A DNA stretch of 64,000 bases from an uncultured Pseudodesulfovibrio sp. GTDB lineage: Bacteria > Desulfobacterota > Desulfovibrionia > Desulfovibrionales > Desulfovibrionaceae. The stretch's first letter is position 1. Each line of letters starts with the position of its first letter. The notes under the pieces are model-generated. The model saw only the letters and a list, made by a program, of their open reading frames with translations, had not been told where the DNA came from and did not search any database. The stretch lies in the NCBI RefSeq assembly GCF_963675635.1, contig NZ_OY776488.1, positions 2,562,001 through 2,626,000 of the forward strand, given 5' to 3'. Of the stretch, positions 1 to 9,027 are shown in pieces. The translations under genes were made by a program, and so were the position numbers.

Positions 1-415
1 TATCCATCAGAATACGCTTTCTCTTTTCATCAAATCTTTTTTCATTCACCGAGATTGTGATATTCTCTTCCCCAAACATTTTCTGCACCAACGCATCGAG
101 GCCGTCCGCCACCATATAGAATTCTGAAACGGACACCTTGCCGGTATTCATTTGGGTAAAAGCCATCATCGGGATACGAACATCTGCCGTGGGTGCCCCG
201 GTGTATGCGCCACCGAAAACCCCATCCTCCAGTGTGGCAAACTCCTTGAAACCTGACGCCATGACTTTGCTGTCGGGAATGGCTTTCCAAGCACTCGGAA
301 GATATATGGAGTAGGGAAGCGTCGCCGAAACAACAGCGGTTGTTCCTGTTTGCTTTTCCACACAACCTATCAGGAGAAAGAGCAACAACACTATGAGTAC
401 GGTGCGCTTGAACAT
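1..415 (-). CDS. Putative lipoprotein, partial (C-terminus beyond left edge)
   Basis: The frame is open from an ATG at 415 to the left edge, giving about 138 residues of an incomplete protein. The N-terminus is a lipoprotein signal peptide: basic MFKR, a run of Val/Leu/Ile/Phe, then LIGC, a lipobox with the lipidated cysteine at about residue 18. The mature part (GTTAVVSATLPYSIYLPS...) matches no family I recognise. It starts 37 bases downstream of coaX on the same strand and may be co-transcribed with it. The signal peptide is seen directly; anchoring to a membrane leaflet is family knowledge; the function is unknown. Confidence 0.75.
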   Translation of the reverse strand, partial: MFKRTVLIVLLLFLLIGCVEKQTGTTAVVSATLPYSIYLPSAWKAIPDSKVMASGFKEFATLEDGVFGGAYTGAPTADVRIPMMAFTQMNTGKVSVSEFYMVADGLDALVQKMFGEENITISVNEKRFDEKRKRILMD

Positions 416-451
416 TATGTATTCCCTTTCAGATTTTGAATGCAGACACTG

Positions 452-1222
452 CTAGCGATTGAAGTACGCCATCCACAACCCTTCCATAACCAGGTCTGGA
501 CGGAGTTCGTCGATGGTATCGGAAACCTGCGCGATGGTACGGGACAGTCCGCCCGTGGCGACCACAAAGGGGTCTTTCAATTGGATCGAAAGTTTGTCGA
601 CAAGGCCATCTATCATTGACGCAAATCCAAAGACAAGCCCCTGATTGAGACACTCTTCTGTCGATTGACCCCACATGAGGACTTCGCTTGACACTGTCAA
701 ATCCACTTTAGGGAGTTTTGCTGTGCCTCCGGCCAATGCTGCGGCAGATGACAGGACACCCGGACAGATGAGACCGCCCTTGAATGCCGTGTTCTGAATA
801 CAGGCCAGCGTGGTGGCCGTGCCAAAATCAATAACGATAAGATTCTTGTTGTCATACGTCATGCGCGCCGAATAGCACCCGACCAGAATATCTGCGCCCA
901 CCTGTTCGGGGCGGGCATATTCGTTCTCCAGATCGATGGGAAGATCACGGGCGGCAAAGATAGCCTCACAGTTAAGGAAACGCCGCGCCATACGGGAGAT
1001 CAGCGGATCAAGCGGCGGCACAACACTTGAGATGACACACGCTTCAATGTCAGTCGGATCAACATCCTCTCGCAACAGAATGGACTCGATCTTGAGCCCC
1101 CAATCGTCATCGGTATTCGCCGGACGAGTTGGCAGGGTATAACTCTCACCCAGTCCGTGGTCGTCTGCCAAACAAAGTTTGGTATTGGTATTTCCGGCAT
1201 CAAAAAGCAGTATCTTGCCCAT
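452..1222 (-). CDS. coaX: Type III pantothenate kinase
   Basis: CoaX phosphorylates pantothenate, the first step of coenzyme A synthesis, in the cytoplasm. The 256-residue protein has the ASKHA fold signatures: the N-terminal phosphate loop DAGNTNTKL (about residues 8-16), VIDFGTATTL near residue 130 and a following Gly-rich FKGGLICPGV stretch. Length matches the family (about 250-260). The start is supported by AAGGAG six bases upstream. It lies downstream of the chemoreceptor on the same strand, but a likely terminator separates them, so it probably has its own promoter. Confidence 0.93.
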   Translation of the reverse strand: MGKILLFDAGNTNTKLCLADDHGLGESYTLPTRPANTDDDWGLKIESILLREDVDPTDIEACVISSVVPPLDPLISRMARRFLNCEAIFAARDLPIDLENEYARPEQVGADILVGCYSARMTYDNKNLIVIDFGTATTLACIQNTAFKGGLICPGVLSSAAALAGGTAKLPKVDLTVSSEVLMWGQSTEECLNQGLVFGFASMIDGLVDKLSIQLKDPFVVATGGLSRTIAQVSDTIDELRPDLVMEGLWMAYFNR

Positions 1223-1261
1223 ATAACTCTCCTTGGAGGGAACTTTCTCCCCTTTTTACCC

Positions 1262-1299
1262 AAAAAACAAGGCCCGCGCCACACAATGCAGCACGGGCC
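1262..1299 (-). terminator. Probable intrinsic terminator after the chemoreceptor gene
   Basis: A GGCCCG/CGGGCC stem (1271-1276 with 1294-1299) is followed, read on the minus strand, by a T-rich tract (1262-1268). It sits between the chemoreceptor stop (1323) and the coaX start (1222), the right place to end chemoreceptor transcription. The stem is short and the loop long, so strength is uncertain. Confidence 0.55.
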
Positions 1300-1322
1300 C
1301 CAAGGGAATGGCAGTTCAAAGA

Positions 1323-3494
1323 TTAGAAGCGTTCAAATCCACTGTCGTCTTCTCCCATATCCAGGTCCATACCAGACGACTTGGGTGTCGCCTTAGGTGC
1401 GGACGACGGCAAAGGTCTGGGCGATGATGCCCGGGAGACACTGACCGACGTTGCAGGAGCTCCTCCGCCACGAAGTCTGAAGAAACCGATAACCTGTTGA
1501 AGTTGGGCAGCATGACCGGCCAGTTCTTCAGAGGAAGCGGCCAGTTCTTCAGATTCTGCCGAGTTCTGCTGCACCACACGATCAAGTTCGAGAATGGCAT
1601 TCTTGATTTGTGATGAGCCTGTGGTCTGCTCATGACTGGCTGTAGATATCTCCAAGACAAGTTCGGCTGTCCGGGTAATATCCGGAACCATTTTTTCCAG
1701 CATTTTTCCGGCCTGTTCAGCGATATCCATACTGTTGACGGAAAGCCCACTGATTTCTGCGGCAGCCACACCGCTTCGCTCTGCCAGCTTCCGCACTTCG
1801 GCGGCAACAACCGCGAATCCCTTGCCGTGTTCACCGGCTCGTGCAGCCTCGATGGCCGCATTGAGTGCAAGCAGATTGGTCTGACGGGCAATTTCCTCGA
1901 CAATGGCTATCTTGTCCGCGATCTGACGCATAGCCTCGACGGTCCGGGTAACGGATTCGCCTCCCGCAGAAGCATCTCCTGCGGCCTGACGCGCTATGCC
2001 TTCCGTTTGCTGGGCGTTATCCGTGTTCTGTTGAATATTGGCGGTCATTTGTTCCATGGAAGCAGAGACTTCTTCAACAGAGGCAGCCTGGTTGGACGCC
2101 CCCTCGGAGATCGACTGCGAAGTGTTCGCCAGTTCCGCACTGCCCTGCGTCACACTCTGCGCGGAAGATTGGACTTTATATACGATCTCACGAAGCCGCT
2201 CACCCATGTCGTTGACAGAGTCACCCAATTCATCAAGCTCGTCCCTGGATCGACCTGTCTCGGCGTCAAGAGCGGGAACATCCAGATTGCCCTGACTAAT
2301 TTCGGACATAATGGACACGGCCTTACCGATGGATTTGCTCATCTTGCTGGCAAAAATAAAGAAAACCAGCACGCCGACTACCAACATGACCACACCGATA
2401 AAAATGGTCCACCATGTGGTGTTGCTCAGGGCCGCATCTGCAACCCGCTTACCTTCAAGGAATTCCTCCACATAGCCAGTCCCCATGATAACCCAGTTCC
2501 AGGGCTTGAAATAGGTCGCACTCAAGAGGATGGAACGCGGAGCAGATGCACCGCTTTCGGCAAGCATGACCATCTTGGTGACAGGCTTTCCATCACGTGC
2601 CTTGGCAGCTTCAATCAATTCCTTATAGACAGTATTACCCTCGGCATCCGTCTTTTGAAGCAGGCTTTGCCCTTCCAACGACGCATCCTTATGCATCTTG
2701 ACTTCGCCCTCGCCCGTGCCCGGACCACCGAGAACGGACAGGAACCCGGTGTCGCCAAGTACAACGGACTTGATACCCTGTCGAAGTTCCTGAACGCCTT
2801 CCTGCAATATTCCCACGTACACACACCCGATAACAACACCGGACGCATCCTTGATGGGTCTATACTGCGTCAGATACCATGCATTGACGACAAAGGCGGT
2901 ACCTCGGAAGGTTTCCCCCGACTTGACGGTTTGCGCCACGATACTTGAGCTGGGAATGAAGGTTCCGACGGCACGATTGCCATCGGTCTTGAGAATATTG
3001 GTTGCCACCCTCAACAGGTCGCCCTGTGTATTCATGGTCTGGAAGACTGTACAGGTAGTCCCTGTCAGCTTCATGAGTTCATCGACCATGGGCGTTGGAA
3101 TATTCGGGTCAGCATTCTGGCCGAGCCATTCCGATCCGAGAGCCATTTTTGAGAGCGTTACAGTTGATGCATTTTTTGAAATCTGGTTGACGGCTTTCCA
3201 GTCCACAGTTTCATCCAAAAGCTGAAACCCACCGTTTCGTTGAACAATATCAAGAGCGACATTCATATCATTCTGTAATTGCTTTGCCAAAGTGGCATGC
3301 TGGGTCGCCAACATATTTCCAGCATCAACAACCGCCAATTCGACTTCGTGCCGAGCCTGCTTGTCAAAACTTTTGGTCAACGTTTCCTGCATGTTGCCAC
3401 TCTGCCACAACAGAATAGCAACGATACATCCTACAGTAAGACCGATGAGGGCTGTGCCAAGAAATGTTATCTTATACCCAATTTTCATAACCAC
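1323..3494 (-). CDS. Methyl-accepting chemotaxis protein with periplasmic Cache domain
   Basis: This 723-residue chemoreceptor has a transmembrane helix near residues 7-29, a large periplasmic region to about residue 345 that looks like a Cache sensor (it includes [20 protein letters not shown], typical of Cache folds), a second helix ([16 protein letters not shown]), a HAMP linker and a methyl-accepting signalling domain. The highly conserved hairpin tip is present ([20 protein letters not shown]). It would signal through CheW/CheA to the flagellar motor. The acidic tail ends GFERF, loosely like a CheR/CheB tether. GAGGAG precedes the start. The ligand cannot be predicted. It shows that the organism is motile, relevant to the flagellin glycosylation idea. 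Confidence 0.93.
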   Translation of the reverse strand: MVMKIGYKITFLGTALIGLTVGCIVAILLWQSGNMQETLTKSFDKQARHEVELAVVDAGNMLATQHATLAKQLQNDMNVALDIVQRNGGFQLLDETVDWKAVNQISKNASTVTLSKMALGSEWLGQNADPNIPTPMVDELMKLTGTTCTVFQTMNTQGDLLRVATNILKTDGNRAVGTFIPSSSIVAQTVKSGETFRGTAFVVNAWYLTQYRPIKDASGVVIGCVYVGILQEGVQELRQGIKSVVLGDTGFLSVLGGPGTGEGEVKMHKDASLEGQSLLQKTDAEGNTVYKELIEAAKARDGKPVTKMVMLAESGASAPRSILLSATYFKPWNWVIMGTGYVEEFLEGKRVADAALSNTTWWTIFIGVVMLVVGVLVFFIFASKMSKSIGKAVSIMSEISQGNLDVPALDAETGRSRDELDELGDSVNDMGERLREIVYKVQSSAQSVTQGSAELANTSQSISEGASNQAASVEEVSASMEQMTANIQQNTDNAQQTEGIARQAAGDASAGGESVTRTVEAMRQIADKIAIVEEIARQTNLLALNAAIEAARAGEHGKGFAVVAAEVRKLAERSGVAAAEISGLSVNSMDIAEQAGKMLEKMVPDITRTAELVLEISTASHEQTTGSSQIKNAILELDRVVQQNSAESEELAASSEELAGHAAQLQQVIGFFRLRGGGAPATSVSVSRASSPRPLPSSAPKATPKSSGMDLDMGEDDSGFERF

Positions 3495-3677
3495 TCCTCT
3501 TCAAAAAAAAAGATTACATAACTGTAGACTAGCACGAAGAGGAGAACTTTTACCACTACAATAATTGACCTTTTTTCCGTGTCATACCGAGGACAAGCAA
3601 ATAGCGTATTGTACACTCTCAACAATTCCCCTATATACTACGGTTCACAACATGGACGAACATGAAGGAGAACTCCT

Positions 3678-4721
3678 GTGAATCCCGCATCGCTCATTCC
3701 ACTGGCTGAACCATTGCCCGTCCATTGGGTCTGGTTCGATGTGCTGCTCATCACCACCCTCACAGCCCACCTGCTTTTCATGAACGCCCTGCTCGGCTCG
3801 GCGGTCATCGGGCTGTCAAAAAACCTGCGAGGCCAGGGAACAATCATTCGTGAAGTCGGCATGAAACTGCCGCCACTACTTGCCCTGACTATCAACATGG
3901 GCGTGGCTCCACTGCTTTTCCTTCAGGTTAACTACGGCCACTTCGACTACGTCAGCTCCGTCCTCATGGGCGGCTGGTGGCTTGCCGTGATTGCTGCCCT
4001 GATGTTCTCCTACTACGGGTTTTACATCTACAAGTTCAAATATGAGGCTATGAGCAACGCCACTCGCACCGCGCTTTTCGCCGCCTCCATTCTCGGCCTC
4101 TTCTACGTAGGCTGGATGTTCACCAACAACATGACCATCATGCTGCAACCCGATATATGGCTTAAATACTTTGAGACAAGCGGCGCCTTTCTCAACTGGT
4201 CGGACCCGGCCATTTATCCGCGCTTCCTGCACTTCATGACCGGGGCGCTGGCCATCGGGGGCCTGTTCGTGGCCCTGCTCGGTCAGGTTCGGACCAACAC
4301 CGACATGATTGAGACCGGCATGATGTGGTTTACCCGCGCCACGTTGGTGAATCTGGCCGTGGGCATCTGGTTTCTGGCCGCATTGCCCCAGGATATTCTT
4401 CTCGCGTTCATGGGCCGAAACATCCCGGCGACTGCCACACTCGTGATCTCTGTTGCTGCCGCTGTATTCATGCTTGTTGCAGGCTTCAAAAAGGAACCCA
4501 AAAAAGCTTCTGTCTGGGCAGTTATCACTGTCTTCTTCATGGTGTGCACCCGTCACTGGCTCCGCACCCTCTATATTGCGCCATGGTTTTCCATCGAATC
4601 CACACCGGTCACTGGCCGATACGGCTCTTTCTACCTTTTCCTCGGATTCCTGATCGTGGGCCTCGCTGCCGTGGCCTACATGCTCAAACTCTATTTCAAT
4701 TCACGGCAGGAGAGGAGCTAA
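3678..4721 (+). CDS. Polytopic membrane subunit of a cytochrome bd-like complex
   Basis: This 347-residue protein is mostly hydrophobic, with eight or nine likely membrane helices and no CxxCH motif. The start is GTG, preceded by GAAGGAGAA. An N-terminal helix carries His in LTAHLLFMNALLGSAVIG, which resembles a haem-b-bearing first helix of cytochrome bd-type proteins. It ends three bases before the multihaem subunit with a strong AGGAGAGGAG between, so the two are almost certainly one operon and one complex. I infer it is the small membrane subunit; it is not an obvious CydB. Homologues are often labelled cytochrome ubiquinol oxidase subunit, which overstates what is known. Confidence 0.75.
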   Translation: MNPASLIPLAEPLPVHWVWFDVLLITTLTAHLLFMNALLGSAVIGLSKNLRGQGTIIREVGMKLPPLLALTINMGVAPLLFLQVNYGHFDYVSSVLMGGWWLAVIAALMFSYYGFYIYKFKYEAMSNATRTALFAASILGLFYVGWMFTNNMTIMLQPDIWLKYFETSGAFLNWSDPAIYPRFLHFMTGALAIGGLFVALLGQVRTNTDMIETGMMWFTRATLVNLAVGIWFLAALPQDILLAFMGRNIPATATLVISVAAAVFMLVAGFKKEPKKASVWAVITVFFMVCTRHWLRTLYIAPWFSIESTPVTGRYGSFYLFLGFLIVGLAAVAYMLKLYFNSRQERS

Positions 4722-4724
4722 GTC

Positions 4725-7232
4725 ATGGAATATCCCATCTGGCAACTCACGACTCTGGCCGGCGGCTTCTGGATCGCCTTTATTGCAACCATCCACGTCT
4801 ACGTGGCCCACTTCGCCGTAGGTGGCGGATTGTTCCTCGTCTTGACTGAACAGGCGGCGTATCGCACCAATAACATCCACCTGCTCGAATGGGCCAAAAA
4901 ACACACCCGTTTCTTCCTGCTGCTGACCATGGCCTTCGGCGGTGTGTCCGGCGTAGCCATCTGGTTCACCATCGCACTCATAGCTCCAGAAGCAACCATT
5001 ACGCTCATCCACCAATTCGTATTCGGGTGGGCTGCGGAGTGGGTCTGCTTCCTCGGCGAAATCGTCGCACTCATTATCTATTACTACACCTGGAACACCA
5101 TGAACCGCCGCGACCACATGATCGTAGGCTGGCTCTACTTCATCTTTGGCTGGTTCTCCCTGTTCCTCATCAACGGCATTATCGGGTTCATGCTCACCCC
5201 CGGCGACTGGTTACAAACCAAGGACTTCTGGGATGGTTTCTTCAACCCATCATTCTGGCCTTCACTGGTCTTCCGTACTTTCTTCAGCGCGGCCTGCGCC
5301 GGTCTCTTCGGATTTGTCACTGCCACGCGCATAAAGGACGACGACACCCGGATGCTCGCTGTCCGTTCCTGCTCGGTCTGGACCACCCTCGGTGTGCTGG
5401 CCGTTATTGTCTCCGGGTGGTGGTACATTGCCGCCCTGCCTGCCGGACAGTACGAGATGGTCATGTTCAAGTCCCATCGTGTCGCCGGGTTCATGCAATG
5501 GTTCTGGATGTTTAGTCTGGCAACACTCATAGGCGGACTGTTGCTCGCCATCCGCGCTCCCCGACTCATCAGCTTCCCGCTGGCTCTGGTCGTGCTTCTG
5601 GCCGGACAAGGGCTTTTCGGTTCGTTCGAATTCGTTCGTGAAGCCGGACGCAAGCCGTACCTCATCTGGGACACGGTCTATTCCACATCCATCGTCAAGG
5701 CGCACATGCCGGTCATCAATCAGAACGGCGCCATTGCCTCGGCGAAATGGGCACCGCCTGAAATCAAGGAAGGCATCACCGAAGACAATTGGAAACAGGC
5801 CGGTTCGTTCCTGTACCAGCTTGAATGTTCCGCCTGTCATTCCATCGGTGGCCCCATGAACGACATCCGCAAACGCACGGCCATGTTCAACACCAATGGC
5901 CTGGACGCCTTGCTCACGGGTATGGGCAAACTCAATAAATACATGCCACCCTTTGCCGGAACCCCGGAAGAACGAATGATATTGGCCCGATACATCACCG
6001 AAGAACTGAACGGTAAAGCTCCTATGGACCCGGTTGAACTTCCGGAACTGGACGCAGTGGAGCCTGTGGCCTTCGGCTCGGACACCTCTGAATATGTGCT
6101 TACCGCATGGTGCGCACGGGGTGCCGGTTTCTATGCCCAGAGCGACAAGTGGACGCTGCTGCCTCCCTCCAACACGTTGCGCGCCCAGCTCGTCTTGCGC
6201 GGTCCCGGCCCCGAACGTGTCCTCGAAAATGTCGTCATCACCTATCAGGTAGAAAACGGCTTCAAAGGCGAACCGCTGTCAGGCACACTCGCCCTCAATG
6301 AAGAGTTTGAACGATTTGAAGCAAAGCTCGCCATTCAGTCCAACAGCAACGGCGAATACAATCCGCTGCCCGTCATTGACCTCGAAGCGCGCAACGACGC
6401 CGGAGAGATTCTGGCCACCGCCAGAGTGGCTCTGCCCACTTCCGACCAAATGGGATGCCTCAATTGTCATGGAGGCGAATGGGCACAGGGCGATTCAGGA
6501 GTGGCTTCGACCACGGTCGAGCACATTCTGGTCGTACATGACCGCATGAACCGTACAGATCTCTCTCAACGCAAAGGCGTTATCGAGTGTGCCTCCTGTC
6601 ATGACGACCCGATGCAGGATAAGGACGGCGAAAATTCGCGGCTCAATCTGTCCGCCGCCATTCACGGCATTCATGCTGTCTACCTCGCCGGACGCGAAGC
6701 CGATGATTCCTGTCTCAAATGTCACCCGACATCCACCCTGCGCGGTCAGCATGATCTCGGCGGATTCGTCTGCACCGACTGCCACGGAGCCATGGAAGAT
6801 CACGCCATCTCTCTACTCAAGGCCGAAAAGGATCAATCAATTCCCGGTGCGGACAAACTGCTCAGTCTCATCATCCCGCGCACTCTGGGCAACCAGGACG
6901 CCATCAATCCGCGCACCCCGTGGTTGAACGAGCCGGATTGCCTGACATGTCACGTGGACTTCCAACCACCGGAAACCGACTCCGCCTTCAATACATGGAC
7001 CGATGGCCCGGCGGCCCTCTATGCCGCACGGCGAGATGATATGGACGCCATGCACTGCGGAGCCTGTCACGGCAGCCCGCATGCCATATACCCCGCGTCC
7101 GAACGCGACAATGTCATGCCGCTCCAGTACATAGACGAGGCACGAGCCTTCGGCGGCAACGGCAACTGCGCCGTCTGCCACGGCGAGGCCATGGAAGACG
7201 CAGTCCACCACCCCGGCATGGGATTGCAATAG
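4725..7232 (+). CDS. Cytochrome bd-like membrane protein fused to an octahaem c-type domain
   Basis: 835 residues in two parts. Residues 1-330 are polytopic and resemble CydA: His24 in the first helix fits the high-spin haem ligand position, acidic Glu105 and Glu112 lie in a helix like the CydA Glu pair, and EAGRKPY (306-312) echoes the GRQPW signature. The position aligning with the CydA haem b558 His appears to be Arg184. Residues 360-835 are periplasmic and contain eight CxxCH motifs (CSACH, CLNCH, CASCH, CLKCH, CTDCH, CLTCH, CGACH, CAVCH), so eight covalent c haems. Known: bd superfamily branches with c-haem domains exist. Inference: it moves electrons between menaquinol and periplasmic cytochromes rather than acting as a classical oxygen reductase. 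Confidence 0.85.
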   Translation: MEYPIWQLTTLAGGFWIAFIATIHVYVAHFAVGGGLFLVLTEQAAYRTNNIHLLEWAKKHTRFFLLLTMAFGGVSGVAIWFTIALIAPEATITLIHQFVFGWAAEWVCFLGEIVALIIYYYTWNTMNRRDHMIVGWLYFIFGWFSLFLINGIIGFMLTPGDWLQTKDFWDGFFNPSFWPSLVFRTFFSAACAGLFGFVTATRIKDDDTRMLAVRSCSVWTTLGVLAVIVSGWWYIAALPAGQYEMVMFKSHRVAGFMQWFWMFSLATLIGGLLLAIRAPRLISFPLALVVLLAGQGLFGSFEFVREAGRKPYLIWDTVYSTSIVKAHMPVINQNGAIASAKWAPPEIKEGITEDNWKQAGSFLYQLECSACHSIGGPMNDIRKRTAMFNTNGLDALLTGMGKLNKYMPPFAGTPEERMILARYITEELNGKAPMDPVELPELDAVEPVAFGSDTSEYVLTAWCARGAGFYAQSDKWTLLPPSNTLRAQLVLRGPGPERVLENVVITYQVENGFKGEPLSGTLALNEEFERFEAKLAIQSNSNGEYNPLPVIDLEARNDAGEILATARVALPTSDQMGCLNCHGGEWAQGDSGVASTTVEHILVVHDRMNRTDLSQRKGVIECASCHDDPMQDKDGENSRLNLSAAIHGIHAVYLAGREADDSCLKCHPTSTLRGQHDLGGFVCTDCHGAMEDHAISLLKAEKDQSIPGADKLLSLIIPRTLGNQDAINPRTPWLNEPDCLTCHVDFQPPETDSAFNTWTDGPAALYAARRDDMDAMHCGACHGSPHAIYPASERDNVMPLQYIDEARAFGGNGNCAVCHGEAMEDAVHHPGMGLQ

Positions 7233-7244
7233 AAAAACCTCTGA

Positions 7245-7283
7245 GGTCTGGGGGAAGGGAAAGAAAAACCCTTCCCCCAGACC
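7245..7283 (+). terminator. Perfect 15-bp hairpin after the cytochrome operon
   Basis: Bases 7245-7259 (GGTCTGGGGGAAGGG) pair perfectly with 7269-7283 across a nine-base A-rich loop, 12 bases after the stop of the multihaem gene. The following tract is pyrimidine-rich but not a clean T run. It may be a terminator or part of the intergenic repeat family that fills this gap. Confidence 0.55.
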
Positions 7284-7503
7284 CCTTCCCTTCCTTTTCC
7301 TCAACTTTTTGTGCCGCTTCGCAAAGAGAAAAGGAATCGACTGTTCCCCAATAGTTTCTTTTTTCCAAGAAAGCGCCAACAGTGGAGAGCCTTGGGATGC
7401 CACCGCCCCTCCAACAACGGCTCTCTTTTCCCGATACCCGAAGGCTTGAAAGGGTGGTGCAGATACGCAGCTCTCCCAAGCCGCCCATGCAAGGTATGCA
7501 AAT
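7284..7503. repeat. Gene-free stretch resembling Desulfovibrio-type intergenic repeat
   Basis: I see no credible gene between 7233 and 7558. After the 15-bp hairpin comes a segment with CCGCTTCGC, runs of A/T around TTTCTTTTTTCC and a GAGAGCC...GGCTCTC inverted pair. Layout and wording resemble filler repeats common between Desulfovibrio genes; a related degenerate segment with CTTCGCGAAGCG lies near 11440-11460. The repeat assignment is from memory of such genomes and needs a genome-wide comparison. Confidence 0.4.
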
Positions 7504-7543
7504 AAAAAAAGGGCCGCTCGGAAATCCGAGCGACCCTTTTTTT
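7504..7543 (-). terminator. Strong bidirectional intrinsic terminator
   Basis: An almost perfect inverted repeat (GGGCCGCTCGGA with TCCGAGCGACCC, one mismatch) is flanked by A7 on the left and T7 on the right, so it can terminate transcription in both directions. It lies 16 bases after the stop of the minus-strand HD-domain gene and also shields it from the plus-strand cytochrome operon. Confidence 0.85.
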
Positions 7544-7558
7544 ATTTGTTGGCTTGCG

Positions 7559-8905
7559 CTAGCACGTCGTGCCTTTGCATTGGTTCTTATTGACATAATC
7601 GATGACAAATTTCTCGGCGTCTTCGTCGGTGACAACGTCATCCGCGATCTGTGCTTTGAGCAGTTCGTCGCGAATCTGACCGACGATGGGACCAGGCTTG
7701 AGACCTGTCAGAGTCATGATCCGGTTGCCGTCCATGAACGGCTCGATCTCGTCTTCCGGGATGTCGGCGCGTTCAGCCATCTTGAGGTTGTGATTGAACT
7801 CACGCCAGGAAGCACCACGGGCCTTAATGTCAGCTTTGACCATTTCCATGATGCGCGGGTATTCATCCAGAGAACGAAGGCGGCGGATGCCCTTGTCTGT
7901 GAGCATGAAATGCGGACGCATATGGTTCTGAACCAATTCACTGACAAGATCGATGTCCTGCTCCTCAAAGCGCAGACGCTTGAGGATTTTACGGGACACT
8001 TTGGCTCCCACGCGGTGATGCTGAAGGAAGTTCCACTTTTCTTCGTAAAACTCTGCCGTATACAGCTTGCCCACATCATGGAACAGGCACGCCACGGTGC
8101 CATACCAGTCGTAAGGCAGTTCTTCGGGGTAGGCCTTCATCACGTCAAAAGTGTGCTCAAGCACGGTCTCTTCGGTGCCCTCTTCAGGATTTTTGATCTG
8201 GTGGACACGGGACAGTGCCGCAATCTCAGGGATCAGACCATGCAGGAGCATGGAATCAAAGAGCAGTCGGAAGAACTTATACATGGCTTCGGCCTCGACC
8301 TTGCGCCATTCATCCAGAAAGTCGGACATGGGCACGTAGTCAAGCACCCGCCGGGCATTGCGCACAATGGCAATCCAGGAGTTGGCTTCGATTTCCTTGT
8401 CGAAGTTGGCCGCGAAACGCAGAGCGCGGTAGGCCAGAGAATAATCCTTTTTGAGAGCCTGATCCGGGACGCCCTTGAAGCGGATTTTGCCTTCGGAAAA
8501 GTCCGCGAAGTCGGCGTACATGTCCTTGGCCTTGGGGATGAACGGACAAACAGCGGACAAGGGGATATCTCCGCGCTGCTCCAACCGCTTCAACAATCGC
8601 GGCGTCATTGTAGACACGACTTCGTCCGTATAGGAGGCCTCGGTGACGTCAGCAGGGTAGAAGTAATACTTCACGCCGCCTTCAATCAAATACCCAAGAA
8701 TGCCCTTGTCCTGAGACTCTTCAAGATTGGGAAAATATTTCTGAAGCTCGGAAAGACCGGCCTCGGTGCAAATGTCGAGTTCTTTTTCGTTGCCCGTCTC
8801 GTCCAAGGTCAGAGCCTGGAGGCGAACATTTATTACATACGCATCATATCCGTTGCGCATGATGGTTTTACAAAAGCCGACAGCATCTTTGAAAGGCTGA
8901 CTCAT
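7559..8905 (-). CDS. HD-domain protein with degenerate tRNA nucleotidyltransferase/poly(A) polymerase-like N-terminus
   Basis: 448 residues from an ATG preceded by GGAAGGAG. The architecture follows the CCA-adding/poly(A) polymerase family: a head domain, an RNA-binding-like middle (DYSLAYRALRFAANF, which matches the family's RDxTxNALAY/RALRFA region) and a C-terminal HD domain (LEHTFDV ... LFHDVGKL) with the metal-binding His and HD. The usual GGxVRD motif and clear catalytic DxD in the head are missing: the region reads YDAYVINVRLQAL ... KELDICTEAG. Hence HD phosphohydrolase activity is plausible while nucleotide addition is doubtful. It stands alone, flanked by a strong terminator and by pyrC on the same strand. 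Confidence 0.75.
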   Translation of the reverse strand: MSQPFKDAVGFCKTIMRNGYDAYVINVRLQALTLDETGNEKELDICTEAGLSELQKYFPNLEESQDKGILGYLIEGGVKYYFYPADVTEASYTDEVVSTMTPRLLKRLEQRGDIPLSAVCPFIPKAKDMYADFADFSEGKIRFKGVPDQALKKDYSLAYRALRFAANFDKEIEANSWIAIVRNARRVLDYVPMSDFLDEWRKVEAEAMYKFFRLLFDSMLLHGLIPEIAALSRVHQIKNPEEGTEETVLEHTFDVMKAYPEELPYDWYGTVACLFHDVGKLYTAEFYEEKWNFLQHHRVGAKVSRKILKRLRFEEQDIDLVSELVQNHMRPHFMLTDKGIRRLRSLDEYPRIMEMVKADIKARGASWREFNHNLKMAERADIPEDEIEPFMDGNRIMTLTGLKPGPIVGQIRDELLKAQIADDVVTDEDAEKFVIDYVNKNQCKGTTC

Positions 8906-9027
8906 GTTACTCCTTCCGGCTGTCCGCAAACGTCTGCTTTTGGATCAGCCTATATATAATCCATATGTTGTCTCGTTCACTACCGAACAGCACATTTTAC
9001 CTGGGGTAAAACGCCCCAGAACCATTG

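Noticed and set aside
1632..2948. Plus-strand open frame opposite the chemoreceptor
   Set aside because: Antisense shadow of the conserved signalling and Cache domains; no family signature.
7382..8959. Plus-strand open frame opposite the HD-domain gene
   Set aside because: Mirror of a real gene with intact HD motifs and a strong ribosome site on the minus strand; it also runs through the terminator at 7504-7543.
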